A DNA stretch of 64,000 nt from Actinoplanes couchii (GTDB taxonomy: Bacteria > Actinomycetota > Actinomycetes > Mycobacteriales > Micromonosporaceae), in assembly GCF_016862075.1 (NCBI RefSeq), contig NZ_BOMG01000057.1, positions 186,001 to 250,000 on the forward strand. The letters run 5' to 3'. Position 1 is the stretch's first letter. Every line of letters starts with the position of its first letter. Below, in pieces: positions 50,641 to 59,203 of this stretch. The position numbers and the translations under genes were made by a program. A model generated the notes under the pieces. The model was not told the origin of the DNA and searched no databases. It worked only from the letters and a program-made list of their open reading frames with translations.

Positions 50641-51020
50641 CCGCCGGCGATCGCCGCCACGGTCTGGCAGTACCTGACGTTCCGCACCCCGGACCAGGAG
50701 ATCGCCGAAGTTCTGGCCGGCCTGCTGGGGGCGCTCGCCTACGCCACCGGTTTCCTGCTGTTCATCGGCACCCGCCCCGGCCGGCCGCCGAACGCCTGCT
50801 GGCGCCGCTGGGCCGGATGGCCCTGACGAACTACCTCTCCGCATCGGTCATCGCGGCCGTCGTGGGGCCGCTGATCGGGCTGACGGGCTCCGCCCACTAC
50901 GGCCGGATGGCGCTGTTGGCCCTGCCGATCATCCTGGCCCAGCTGGCTTTCTCCCACTGGTGGCTCACCCACCACCGGTACGGCCCCGCCGAATGGCCGT
51001 GGCGCACCGCGACCTGGTAG
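50641..51020 (+). pseudogene. Remnant of a DUF418 membrane protein (C-terminal part)
   Basis: The receiver remnant passes without a stop into membrane-protein sequence (TVWQYLTFRTPDQEIAEVLA ... GALAYATGFLLFIGTRPG). A frameshift near 50780 is needed to continue into LLAPLGRMALTNYLSASVIAAVVG and the typical DUF418 ending FSHWWLTHHRYGPAEWPWRTATW. The N-terminal two-thirds of the gene is missing. From 51021 to 51178 there is no gene; it holds the promoter region of the HIT gene. Confidence 0.72.
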
Positions 51021-51178
51021 CGCCGCCCCACCACCGTCCCGGCCCGGCCCACTCACGACGTCCCGGCGGGGCGGGCCGGATAGTCACGGCCGGTCGGCCG
51101 CCACGCGACCAGGTGCGTGAGTCGCACGGGCCGGAGAGAAAGCGGCCGCGACCACCCGGCAATTGATACTTTCCGATC

Positions 51179-51631
51179 ATGAGCTGCTACGTCTGTCGAA
51201 ACAACGACCAGTTCGACCAGTTGCCGCCCCGGGAGCGGATCGCCGCCGACACGTATTGGCGTGTCGCTCATGCGTTCAACAGCACGCTGCCGGGCTGGCT
51301 CGTCCTCGTTCCCCGGCGTCACGTCACCACCGTCGCCGGGCTGACCGATGACGAGGCCGCGACCCTCGGCACCTGGCAGGTCCGCCTGTCCCGGGCCCTG
51401 CACGAGGCGACCGGTTGTGTGAAGACCTACGTCATCCAGTTCGCCGAGCAGGAAGGCTTCGGGCACGTCCACTTTCACGTCGTGCCCCGCATGGCCGACA
51501 TCCCCGACGACCTCCGGGGCCCCAAGGTCTTCGGCTACCTGGCCCGGCCGCCCGCGTCGGGGATCGACGAGCGACAACGCGACGATCTCGCAGCCGCCCT
51601 GCAAGCCCGGCTCGGCCAGGCCCGCCCATAG
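51179..51631 (+). CDS. HIT-family nucleotide-binding protein
   Basis: A 150-residue protein with the histidine-triad motif HVHFHVVPR (His96, His98, His100) preceded by QEGFG, and an N-terminal YVCRNND segment with one of the zinc-type Cys found in many HIT proteins. The family hydrolyses nucleotide phosphoramidates or dinucleoside polyphosphates. The region just upstream is AT-rich (AATTGATACTTT), the likely promoter, with no Shine-Dalgarno sequence, so the mRNA may be leaderless. Confidence 0.92.
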   Translation: MSCYVCRNNDQFDQLPPRERIAADTYWRVAHAFNSTLPGWLVLVPRRHVTTVAGLTDDEAATLGTWQVRLSRALHEATGCVKTYVIQFAEQEGFGHVHFHVVPRMADIPDDLRGPKVFGYLARPPASGIDERQRDDLAAALQARLGQARP

Positions 51632-51642
51632 CCACTACTCGT

Positions 51643-52665
51643 TCAGTCGGGGATCTCCTCCGGATCCTCGCCCTGATCAGCGGACAGGTCTGTGGTGGGG
51701 TCGGCGGGCAGGTCGGTTGAGGCATCGGCGGACAGATCGGGGACGGGGTCCATGGGGGTGCGGTGGGACGGGTCGGGGCGGGGGCCGGCCAGCTCGACCA
51801 GGTGGTGGCGCAGGGACTGGGCGGCCGCCGACAGTGGGCGGTCGCGGTGGTGCAGGACTCCGATGGGTGGGTGGACCGGGGGCGGGTGCAGGTGGCGGAT
51901 CTCGGTGGGGGAACCGTTGGGGCTCTCCGCCGTCGAGCGGGGCAGCAGGCCCACCCCCAGGCCAGCGGCGATCATCTCGCGGATGCCGGCCGGGCCGTCG
52001 GTCTCGTACTGGACGCGGGGTGTGAAGCCGGCCGAGCGGGCCGCGTCGTCGAGGATCCAGCGCAGGCCGCTGCCGTGCGGCATGCACACGAACGGTTCGT
52101 CGCGGGCCTCGGCGAGGGTGAGCCGCCCGGCCCGGGTCAGGGCGTGGCCGACCGGCAGGGCCAGGACCAGGTTCTCGTCGACCAGCGGCAGGGTGTCGAA
52201 GCGGGGTGGCACGTCGGCGTGCAGCGGGCCGACGACCAGGTCGAGTTCGCCCAGGTCGAGGGCGCCGAGCAGGCCGGTGATCAGTCCGGAGCGCTGGCGC
52301 AGGGCGATGCCGGGGTGCCGTTCCCGGAACCGGGCCAGGGCGTTCGGCAGGTCGTACACGGCCAGGGCCGCGGTGACACCGACGGTGACCCGGCCGCTGA
52401 CGACGGCGGTGATCTCGGCCATCTCGGTGCGGGCGCCGTCGAGTTCGGCGAGAACCCGGCGGGCGCGGGCGACGAACAGTTCCCCGGCCGGGGTGAGGGC
52501 GACCTTGCGGGTGGTCCGGGCGAACAGGGTGACCCCGAGTTCGATCTCCAGGGCACGGATCTGCGCGGACACCGCCGACTGGGCGATGTGCAGGCGTTCG
52601 GCGGCCCGGGTGAACCCGCCGTACCGGGCCACCGCCTCCACGTAGCTGAGCTGCCGCAACTCCAC
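51643..52665 (-). CDS. LysR-family transcriptional regulator
   Basis: A 340-residue regulator. The N-terminal wHTH is typical (MELRQLSYVEAVARYGGFTR, AAERLHIAQSAVSAQIRALE), followed by the effector domain in two lobes (VTVGVTAALAVYDLPNALARF, LDLVVGPLHADVPPRFDTLP, AGLGVGLLPRS). The last 45 residues are a low-complexity acidic tail with repeats of DLSAD/DLPAD, absent from most family members. It is divergent from the prolyl oligopeptidase gene and could regulate it through the intergenic palindrome at 52755. Confidence 0.93.
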   Translation of the reverse strand: MELRQLSYVEAVARYGGFTRAAERLHIAQSAVSAQIRALEIELGVTLFARTTRKVALTPAGELFVARARRVLAELDGARTEMAEITAVVSGRVTVGVTAALAVYDLPNALARFRERHPGIALRQRSGLITGLLGALDLGELDLVVGPLHADVPPRFDTLPLVDENLVLALPVGHALTRAGRLTLAEARDEPFVCMPHGSGLRWILDDAARSAGFTPRVQYETDGPAGIREMIAAGLGVGLLPRSTAESPNGSPTEIRHLHPPPVHPPIGVLHHRDRPLSAAAQSLRHHLVELAGPRPDPSHRTPMDPVPDLSADASTDLPADPTTDLSADQGEDPEEIPD

Positions 52666-52754
52666 CCGGCGATGGTGACGGCCACAGCGGGCGAGGTGTG
52701 CCGAACTCCGGCGGTGTCACCTGTTAGAGAATGGCGATAAACGTTCGTCGCATC

Positions 52755-52769
52755 GAACTTGGCAAGTTC
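52755..52769. promoter_or_regulatory. 15-bp perfect palindrome before oligopeptidase gene
   Basis: GAACTTGGCAAGTTC has 7-bp arms around one central base, 25 bp before the GTG of the prolyl oligopeptidase gene and 90 bp from the divergent LysR start. It is a candidate binding site for that LysR protein or another repressor. Confidence 0.5.
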
Positions 52770-52794
52770 CGGGCGGGGTGGAAGGGTCGTTCGC

Positions 52795-54813
52795 GTGACC
52801 GACGACGCTTACCGCTGGCTCGAGGATCTGGACTCCCCCGCCGCCTTGGAGTGGGTGACGGCCCGCAACGCCGAGACGACGGCCACGTTGTCCGGCGACC
52901 GGTTCGCCCGCACCAAGGACGCGTTGCGCGAGGTGCTGGACAGCAAGGACCGGATCCCGTTGCCGAACCGGCGCGGCGACGGCCTGTGGTACGACTTCTG
53001 GACCGACGCCGACCATCCGCGCGGGCTGTGGCGGCGGACCACCGCGGAGGGTTTCCGGCACGACGAGCCGGAGTGGGACGTGCTGCTCGACGTCGGCGCG
53101 CTGAACCGGGCCGAGGGCGAGAACTGGACGTGGAAACGGGTCGCGGTGCTGCGCCCCGGCTATCACCGGTGCATGATCAGCCTGGCCCGCGGTGGTTCCG
53201 ACACGGCGGTGATCCGCGAGTTCGACCTGACCACCCGCACATTCGTCACCGGCGGTTTCGCCCTGCCGGAGTCCAAGGGCGGGGTCTCCTGGCGTGACGC
53301 CGACCACCTGCTGGTGTCGGCCGACTTCGGGCCCGGTTCGCTGACCGCGTCGGGTTACGCGCGGGTCGTCAAGCTGTGGCGGCGCGGCACCCCCCTGGCG
53401 GAGGCCGAGACGGTTCTCGCCGGCGAGACCGAGGACGTGCTGGTCACCGCCTCGTGGGATGCGACACCCGGGTTCGAGCGCGGCCTGGTGACCCGGCTGG
53501 TGACGTTCTTCCGCGCCGAGCACCACCTGTACCGGGCCGACGGCGAGCTGGTCCGCATCGACGTGCCCGAGGACGCCGTCATCGACCTGCACCGGGAGTG
53601 GATGCTGGTCACGCTGCGCTCGGAGTGGACGGTGGGCGGGGTGACGTACCCGGCAGGCGTCCTTCTCGCCGTTGATCTGGAGGGTTTCCTGGCCGGCCGG
53701 CGCGAGCCCACCGTGCTGTTCGAGCCGGACGAGCACACCTCGCTGACCGGCTGGTCGTGGACCCGCAACCACCTGCTGCTGGCCACCTCCCGCGACGTGC
53801 GGTCGCGCATCGAGATCCTCACCCCGGGCGGTCCGGTGTGGCGGCGCGAGCCGGTGCCGGGCGCGGGCGAGTTCGACCAGACCACCATCCTGGACACCTG
53901 CCCGGCGCTGGACGACACGTTCCTGCTGTCGTCGGAGGGTTTCCTGCGCCCGGCGACGCTGAGCCTCGGCACGGCCGGCGGTGATCTGGAGGTCCTGAAA
54001 CAGGGGCCGGCGTTCTTCGACACCACCGGGATGACCGTGCGGCAGTTCTTCGCGGTCTCCGCCGACGGCACCCGGGTTCCCTATTTCGTGGCCGGGCCGG
54101 GCGGAGGATCAACACCGTCACCCACGCTGCTGTACGGGTACGGAGGTTTCGAGGTCCCGATGAGCCCGTCGTACAGCGGGCTGACCGGCCGGGGCTGGCT
54201 GGCACACGGCGGGACGTACGTGCTGGCCAACATCCGTGGCGGCGGGGAGTACGGGCCGGCCTGGCATCAGGCGGCGCTGCGTGAGGGCCGGTTGCGGGCG
54301 TACGAGGACTTCGCCGCGGTCGCCGCCGATCTGGTCACCCGGGGCATCACCACCCCGCAGCAGCTGGGCACCAGCGGCGGCAGCAACGGCGGCCTGCTGA
54401 TGGGCGTGATGCTGACCCGGTACCCGGAGCTGTTCGGGGCGGTCGTGGCCCGGGTGCCGCTGCTGGACATGCGGCGCTACACGCAGCTGCTGGCCGGCAA
54501 GTCGTGGATCGCGGAGTACGGGGATCCCGATGTGGAGCAGGACTGGGCGTTCCTGCGGGAGTTCTCGCCCTATCAGAACGTGCGCGCCGACCGGGCGTAC
54601 CCGCCGATGTTGCTGTTGACCTCGACCCGCGACGACCGGGTGCATCCGGCGCACGCCCGCAAGATGATGGCGCTGCTGACCGAGAAGGGTCATCGCGCCG
54701 CCTACTACGAGAACGTGGAGGGCGGTCACGGCGGCGCCGCCGACAACGAGCAGGCGGCCCTGCTGTGGGCGCTGACCTTCGAGTTCCTGCGCCGCGAGCT
54801 GGGCGCGCGGTGA
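52795..54813 (+). CDS. Prolyl oligopeptidase family serine peptidase (S9A)
   Basis: A 672-residue enzyme, GTG start with GAAGGG 8 bp upstream. Residues 1-60 are the N-terminal cap (YRWLEDLDSPAALEWVTARN), about 65-400 the beta-propeller, and the rest the alpha/beta-hydrolase domain. The catalytic triad is Ser530 in GTSGGSNGGLLMG, Asp613 in STRDDRVHPAHARKM and His645 in EGGHGG. There is no signal peptide, so it acts in the cytoplasm on short peptides, cutting after proline in most relatives. Confidence 0.94.
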   Translation: MTDDAYRWLEDLDSPAALEWVTARNAETTATLSGDRFARTKDALREVLDSKDRIPLPNRRGDGLWYDFWTDADHPRGLWRRTTAEGFRHDEPEWDVLLDVGALNRAEGENWTWKRVAVLRPGYHRCMISLARGGSDTAVIREFDLTTRTFVTGGFALPESKGGVSWRDADHLLVSADFGPGSLTASGYARVVKLWRRGTPLAEAETVLAGETEDVLVTASWDATPGFERGLVTRLVTFFRAEHHLYRADGELVRIDVPEDAVIDLHREWMLVTLRSEWTVGGVTYPAGVLLAVDLEGFLAGRREPTVLFEPDEHTSLTGWSWTRNHLLLATSRDVRSRIEILTPGGPVWRREPVPGAGEFDQTTILDTCPALDDTFLLSSEGFLRPATLSLGTAGGDLEVLKQGPAFFDTTGMTVRQFFAVSADGTRVPYFVAGPGGGSTPSPTLLYGYGGFEVPMSPSYSGLTGRGWLAHGGTYVLANIRGGGEYGPAWHQAALREGRLRAYEDFAAVAADLVTRGITTPQQLGTSGGSNGGLLMGVMLTRYPELFGAVVARVPLLDMRRYTQLLAGKSWIAEYGDPDVEQDWAFLREFSPYQNVRADRAYPPMLLLTSTRDDRVHPAHARKMMALLTEKGHRAAYYENVEGGHGGAADNEQAALLWALTFEFLRRELGAR

Positions 54814-54822
54814 CGCCGGACC

Positions 54823-56037
54823 TCAGGCGGCGACCGGGGTGACGGTCAGGCGGCGGACCTCGGGGACGGTCAGGACCGCGGCGCACGAGACCGCCATCGT
54901 CGCCGCGCCCAGCAGCAGCGGGACCGTGGTGCCCACCTGTCCGGAGAGCAGGCCGGCCAGGGTGAAGCCGAGCGGCAGGGTGACCAGGGAACCGAACCAG
55001 TCGTAAGCGCTGACCCGGGACAGCACCGGGGTGGGCACGTTGGCCTGCAGGACGGTCTCCCACAGGGTGCCGAAGACGCCGATGCCGACGCCGGCCAGGA
55101 ACCCGGTCGCCACGATCACCGCGAGGGGCGCCTGGAGGGCGAGGGCGATCGAGGCGGGCACGAACCACAGCATGCCGAGGGTGGCGATCACCATCGGCCG
55201 GCGCGGGGTGAACCGGACCATCAGCAGGCCGCCCGCGACCGAGCCGGCGCCGAAGCTGCCGAGGATGAAGCCCCAGCTCTGGGCGCCGCCGAGGTGGTCG
55301 GCGGCGATCTGCGGGCCGAGCACCAGGTAGGCGGGCACGGTGGTGAGGTGCACCAGCCCGAACTGCAGGACGACCGACCAGACCCAGCGCCGGGACCGGA
55401 ACTCGATCCAGCCCTCCCGCAGGTCGGTGAGCAGGCCGGCGCGCCGGGGGCGGGGCGCCGGCACGTCGCGCGGGACGGCGAACAGGAACAGGGCGCTGAT
55501 CACGTAGGTGGCGGCGTCGATGGCCAGGACGGTGGCCGGGCTGCTGAGGGCGACCAGGGTGCCGCCGAGGGCCGGGCCGCCGAGGCTGGCGAACGAGCGG
55601 CCGAAGCCGAGCAGGGCGTTGGCGCGCTGCAGGCCGGCCTTCTCGGTCAGTGACGGGACGAGGCCGACCAGGGCGGGGCGGAAGAAGGCGTTGCCGAGGC
55701 CGTCGACGGCGGCGAAGAGCATCAGCACGCCCAGCGGCACGTCGCCGGTGAACAGCCAGACGGCCAGGATCGCCTGGCTGCCGCCGCGGGCGGCGTCGGT
55801 GATCAGCATGACGGTGCGGCGCGGCAGTCGGTCCGCGAGCACGCCGGCGACCAGCACGAACGCGATGGTCGGGACGCGGGCGGCGGCCAGCACCAGGCCG
55901 ATCCCGGCGGCGCCGTGGCCGCTGGACAGGACCGCGAAGGCCAGCGCGACGGTCGTCATCTGGGAGCCGAGCAGGGAGGTGTAGAAACCGGCCAGCAGGT
56001 TGCGCATCGGGCGGCTGATCGGTGGCTGACTCCCCAT
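54823..56037 (-). CDS. MFS transporter
   Basis: A 404-residue protein with about 11-12 membrane helices. The family loop between helices 2 and 3 is visible (AGVLADRLPRRTVMLITDAARGG), and helix 5 has GFGRSFASLGGPALGG. It is of the MFS_3/enterobactin-exporter-like class, so export of a small molecule is likely. It is the last gene of the long leftward cluster, 38 bp after the EgtD-like gene; AT-rich sequence in that gap (TAGTTATCTATGG) could be its own promoter. Confidence 0.9.
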   Translation of the reverse strand: MGSQPPISRPMRNLLAGFYTSLLGSQMTTVALAFAVLSSGHGAAGIGLVLAAARVPTIAFVLVAGVLADRLPRRTVMLITDAARGGSQAILAVWLFTGDVPLGVLMLFAAVDGLGNAFFRPALVGLVPSLTEKAGLQRANALLGFGRSFASLGGPALGGTLVALSSPATVLAIDAATYVISALFLFAVPRDVPAPRPRRAGLLTDLREGWIEFRSRRWVWSVVLQFGLVHLTTVPAYLVLGPQIAADHLGGAQSWGFILGSFGAGSVAGGLLMVRFTPRRPMVIATLGMLWFVPASIALALQAPLAVIVATGFLAGVGIGVFGTLWETVLQANVPTPVLSRVSAYDWFGSLVTLPLGFTLAGLLSGQVGTTVPLLLGAATMAVSCAAVLTVPEVRRLTVTPVAA

Positions 56038-56075
56038 GCATGGAGTGTGCCATAGATAACTACCGCTTCGTCAGG

Positions 56076-57041
56076 TTAGTCCCTTGTGTCCGCGACGAAC
56101 ATCGCCACCTCGCCGCTGCGTCCGGTGTGGAACGTGCGTAACCGCAGGCCGGAGCCCTCGATCAGGGCGGTGACCGCCGCCCGGTCCAGGAACAGCTGCC
56201 GGTAGAGCAGCAGCAGGTCGCCGGTGTGCAGTGCGACGACCCGGCGGCCGTGGGCGCCGTCGAGGTGCAGGGTGATCGGGCGGTTCAGGCGGGCGCCGCT
56301 CCAGACCTCGCGGCGGGCCGGGTCGAAGCCGCGCTCCGGTTCGTACCAGCCGGGGTCGAGGTTGAGCAGGTCGAGGCCGAGCCGGTGGATCGGCGGCAGG
56401 GCCGGCGCGGGTTGCGACGGCGGGAACGGGGCGCGGCCGGTGGTGTCCAGCCGGGTGGTGATCACGACCAGGTCGCCCGGGTTCCGGGTCGCGGCGAGGT
56501 CGCGCAGCAGGGCTCCGGGGTCGGCGAGGTTGAACAGGGTGCCGCCGGCCAGCAGGACGATCCGGGCGGCGTGCGGCCCGGCGTCGCGGAAGTCGCCGAC
56601 GGTGAACGCCAGCCGGGCGGCCCGGGCGGGGAAGGCGGCGGTGAGGCGGGCGCCGGCCAGGGTGAGCATCTCCGGGCTGATGTCGACGGCCCGGTAGCCG
56701 CCGAACCGGCCGGCCGCGATCAGGCCGGCGAGCAGTCCCTCGGCGGCGCTGCCGGTGCCGGGCCCGAGGTCGAGCACGTCGACCGGGCCGGGCCGGGCCA
56801 GGTCGGCCAGTTCGGCGGCGTGGTCGGACAGCAGCAGGTCGCTGGCCCGGAGCAGGGCGGACTGCACCGCGGTGGCGGCCCGCCACAGTTCGGCGCCGCT
56901 GCCGAGGTACGTCAGTTCCTGGGGGAACTCGCGCCGTAGCGCCAGGGAGTCCGCCACGACGTCCGCCTGCGCCCGCGTGTAGGTCCACAGGAAGCGCTGG
57001 TGGGGCGTGACGACACGGACATCGATGCCGGTCACTCGCAA
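56076..57041 (-). CDS. EgtD-like SAM-dependent methyltransferase
   Basis: A 321-residue enzyme. N-terminal segment DSLALRREFPQELTYLGSGAELW and the SAM loop DVLDLGPGTGSAAEGLLAGLIAAG, then YRAVDISPEMLTLAGARL, match the histidine N-alpha-methyltransferase (DUF2260) class to which EgtD belongs. Then LTLAGARL and VLLAGGTLFNLADPGALLRDLAA fit the same fold. EgtD makes hercynine, the precursor of the sulfur compound ergothioneine, but the other egt genes are not here, so the substrate may differ. It lies among flavin monooxygenase genes in one direction, 31 bp after the nearest. Confidence 0.8.
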   Translation of the reverse strand: MRVTGIDVRVVTPHQRFLWTYTRAQADVVADSLALRREFPQELTYLGSGAELWRAATAVQSALLRASDLLLSDHAAELADLARPGPVDVLDLGPGTGSAAEGLLAGLIAAGRFGGYRAVDISPEMLTLAGARLTAAFPARAARLAFTVGDFRDAGPHAARIVLLAGGTLFNLADPGALLRDLAATRNPGDLVVITTRLDTTGRAPFPPSQPAPALPPIHRLGLDLLNLDPGWYEPERGFDPARREVWSGARLNRPITLHLDGAHGRRVVALHTGDLLLLYRQLFLDRAAVTALIEGSGLRLRTFHTGRSGEVAMFVADTRD

Positions 57042-57072
57042 GATGGTAGAGGACCGGCATCGACGACAGCGA

Positions 57073-58185
57073 CTAGGCCGACCATTCCTTCGCGAGCAGC
57101 TCGTACGAGCGGACCCGGTCGGCGTGGTCGTGGGCGATCGTGGTGATCAGCAGCTCGTCGGCGCCGGTGACCCGCTGCAGGGTGTTCAGCTTCTCGACCA
57201 CGGTCTGCGGCGAGCCGACGAACTGGGTGTCGACCCGGTCGGCGACGATCGCCCGGTCCTGGTCGGTCCAGGCGAACGCCTCGGCCTCCTCGATGCTCGG
57301 GAACGGGACGGCGCCGAGACCGGTGCGGATGCTGCGGACCCAGACCGGGAACGGCTTGGCCACGTGCCGGGCGGTGGCGTCGTCCTCGGCCACCAGCACG
57401 TCCGCCGACACCATCACCCGAGGTTCCTTCAGTGCCGCGGACGGCACGAACGACTCCCGGTACGCCTGCACGGCTTCCAGGACCTTCGCCGGGGCGACGT
57501 GGTAGTTGGCGGCGAACGGCAGCCCGCGTGCGCCGGCGGTGCGGGCACTCTCCCCGCCGGAGCTGCCGAGCAGCCACACCTCCAGGTCGGCGCCGGCGCC
57601 CGGGGTGGCGATCACCTCGTTGCCCTCGTCGTCGGTGACCGGGCCGGCCAGCAGCGCCTCGATCTGGTCGAGGGCCTCGGTCAGCCCGAGCGGCTGCGCG
57701 CCCGGCTGGGTGAGGAAGCTGCCGGCCAGCTGGCTGCGCTTGGAGGCGAAGATCGGCGCCCAGTCGAAATGCTTCGGGATCAGCAGGCCGTCGACGACCC
57801 GTTCCCCCTGCGGCGGCGGAGGCGCCTGCCCGGTCTTGGACACGCGGGCCTGCCCGGAGCGGCCCAGCCCGAGGTCGAACCGCCCCGGGTAGAGGGCGTC
57901 GAGCAGCCCGAACTGCTCCACGATCGACAGGCCGGTGAGGAAACCGGTCTGCACCGCGCCGGAGCCGAGGCGGATGTGGCCGGTGACAGCGGCGATCTGG
58001 CCGAGCAGCAGCGCCGGCTGCGAGCTGGCCACCCCTGGGGTGAAGTGGTGCTCGGCCACCCAGTAGCGGTGATAGCCGAACTGCTCGGCCCGGCGGGCCA
58101 GGTCGAGGGTGCGGCGCAGGGCGTCCGGCACGTCACCGCCGGAGACGAGCGGGGCGAGATCGAGGATCGACAGGGGTACGGGCAT
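57073..58185 (-). CDS. LLM flavin-dependent monooxygenase, MsnO8-like
   Basis: A 370-residue luciferase-like TIM-barrel enzyme. YHRYWVAEHHFTPGVASSQP, then HIRLGSGAVQTGFLTGLSIV and EQFGLLDALYPGRFDLGLGRS, are the signature of the MsnO8-type subgroup. It uses FMNH2 supplied by a separate reductase to oxidise its substrate. It starts 4 bp after the stop of the next monooxygenase gene upstream, so it is the fourth monooxygenase of the cluster. Confidence 0.92.
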   Translation of the reverse strand: MPVPLSILDLAPLVSGGDVPDALRRTLDLARRAEQFGYHRYWVAEHHFTPGVASSQPALLLGQIAAVTGHIRLGSGAVQTGFLTGLSIVEQFGLLDALYPGRFDLGLGRSGQARVSKTGQAPPPPQGERVVDGLLIPKHFDWAPIFASKRSQLAGSFLTQPGAQPLGLTEALDQIEALLAGPVTDDEGNEVIATPGAGADLEVWLLGSSGGESARTAGARGLPFAANYHVAPAKVLEAVQAYRESFVPSAALKEPRVMVSADVLVAEDDATARHVAKPFPVWVRSIRTGLGAVPFPSIEEAEAFAWTDQDRAIVADRVDTQFVGSPQTVVEKLNTLQRVTGADELLITTIAHDHADRVRSYELLAKEWSA

Positions 58186-58189
58186 GGTT

Positions 58190-59203
58190 CTACCGCCCTT
58201 TCAGGTGGCTGAGTGCGGGCGCGATGTCGCCGGCGAACAGTTCGAGGCTGGCCCGCTGCTGTTTCTCGGTGAGGCCTTCGGTGTCGGCGCTGAGGTGGGT
58301 GATCTCGTGGCCGAACCGCTCGTGGTAGCGGTGCACCTTGTCGATGATCTGCTGCGGGCTGCCGACCAGGATCGAGCTGCGTTCGACGGCGTCCTCGACG
58401 GTCGGGAAGACCGGCTCGACCCCGACCTTGCGGAACGCGTCGAGCCGCGCCTCGTAGACGGGGCGATAGACGTCAAGGGCCTCCTGCGACGTACGGGCGG
58501 CGTAGAACCCGGCACTGCCCGCCCCGATCCGGATCGCCGCCGGATCATGACCGTGGAAGGCCCAGCGTTCCCGGTAGTAGTCGATCAGTTCGGCGTACGG
58601 TTCGATCGGGTTGGTGACGTTGGCGGAGAAGAGCGGGTCGCCGTAGGAGGCGGCGAGGTCCACCGACGCCTTGCTGGTGGCGCTGCCGTGCCAGACGGTG
58701 ATCGGGTTCTGCAGCGGCCGGGGCCAGGTCTCGGCGTCGGTCAGCGACGGCCGGTACTTGCCCTGCCAGGTGACCTTCTCCTCCCGCCACAACCGGCGGA
58801 ACAGGTCGTAGCTCTCCCGCAGCCGGTCCCACTGGTCGTCGACGGTCACGTGGAACAACTGCGCCTGGGCGGCCCCGTTGCCCTTGCCGATCATCAGCTC
58901 GAGGCGCCCGCCGGAGAGGTTGTCCAGCGTCGCGTAGTCCTCGAACGCACGGACCGGGTCCAGCAGGCTGAGCGTGGTCACCCCGGTGAACAGCTTGATC
59001 GTCGACGTCTTCGCGGCGATGTGGCTGAGCACCACCGGCGGCGACGAGGACAGGAACGGCCGCTCGTGCCGCTCCCCCACCGCGAACCCGTGGAAGCCGA
59101 GCTCCTCGCCGAGGACCGCGGCGTCGACGACCTCCCGCAGCCGCTGCTCGGGGGTCTTCGACCGGTCGATGTACGTGATCAGGCTGAGCAGCAGGAACTT
59201 CAC
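58190..59203 (-). CDS. LLM flavin-dependent monooxygenase
   Basis: A 337-residue luciferase-like enzyme from GTG 59203, which overlaps the preceding stop by 4 bp (GTGA). The barrel signature is clear: ELGFHGFAVGERHERPFLSS, then KLFTGVTTLSLLDPVRAFED and YATLDNLSGGRLELMIGKGN, and VGSPQQIIDKVHRYHERFG near the C-terminus. It likely oxidises a small organic substrate with reduced flavin and oxygen. Confidence 0.92.
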   Translation of the reverse strand: MKFLLLSLITYIDRSKTPEQRLREVVDAAVLGEELGFHGFAVGERHERPFLSSSPPVVLSHIAAKTSTIKLFTGVTTLSLLDPVRAFEDYATLDNLSGGRLELMIGKGNGAAQAQLFHVTVDDQWDRLRESYDLFRRLWREEKVTWQGKYRPSLTDAETWPRPLQNPITVWHGSATSKASVDLAASYGDPLFSANVTNPIEPYAELIDYYRERWAFHGHDPAAIRIGAGSAGFYAARTSQEALDVYRPVYEARLDAFRKVGVEPVFPTVEDAVERSSILVGSPQQIIDKVHRYHERFGHEITHLSADTEGLTEKQQRASLELFAGDIAPALSHLKGR

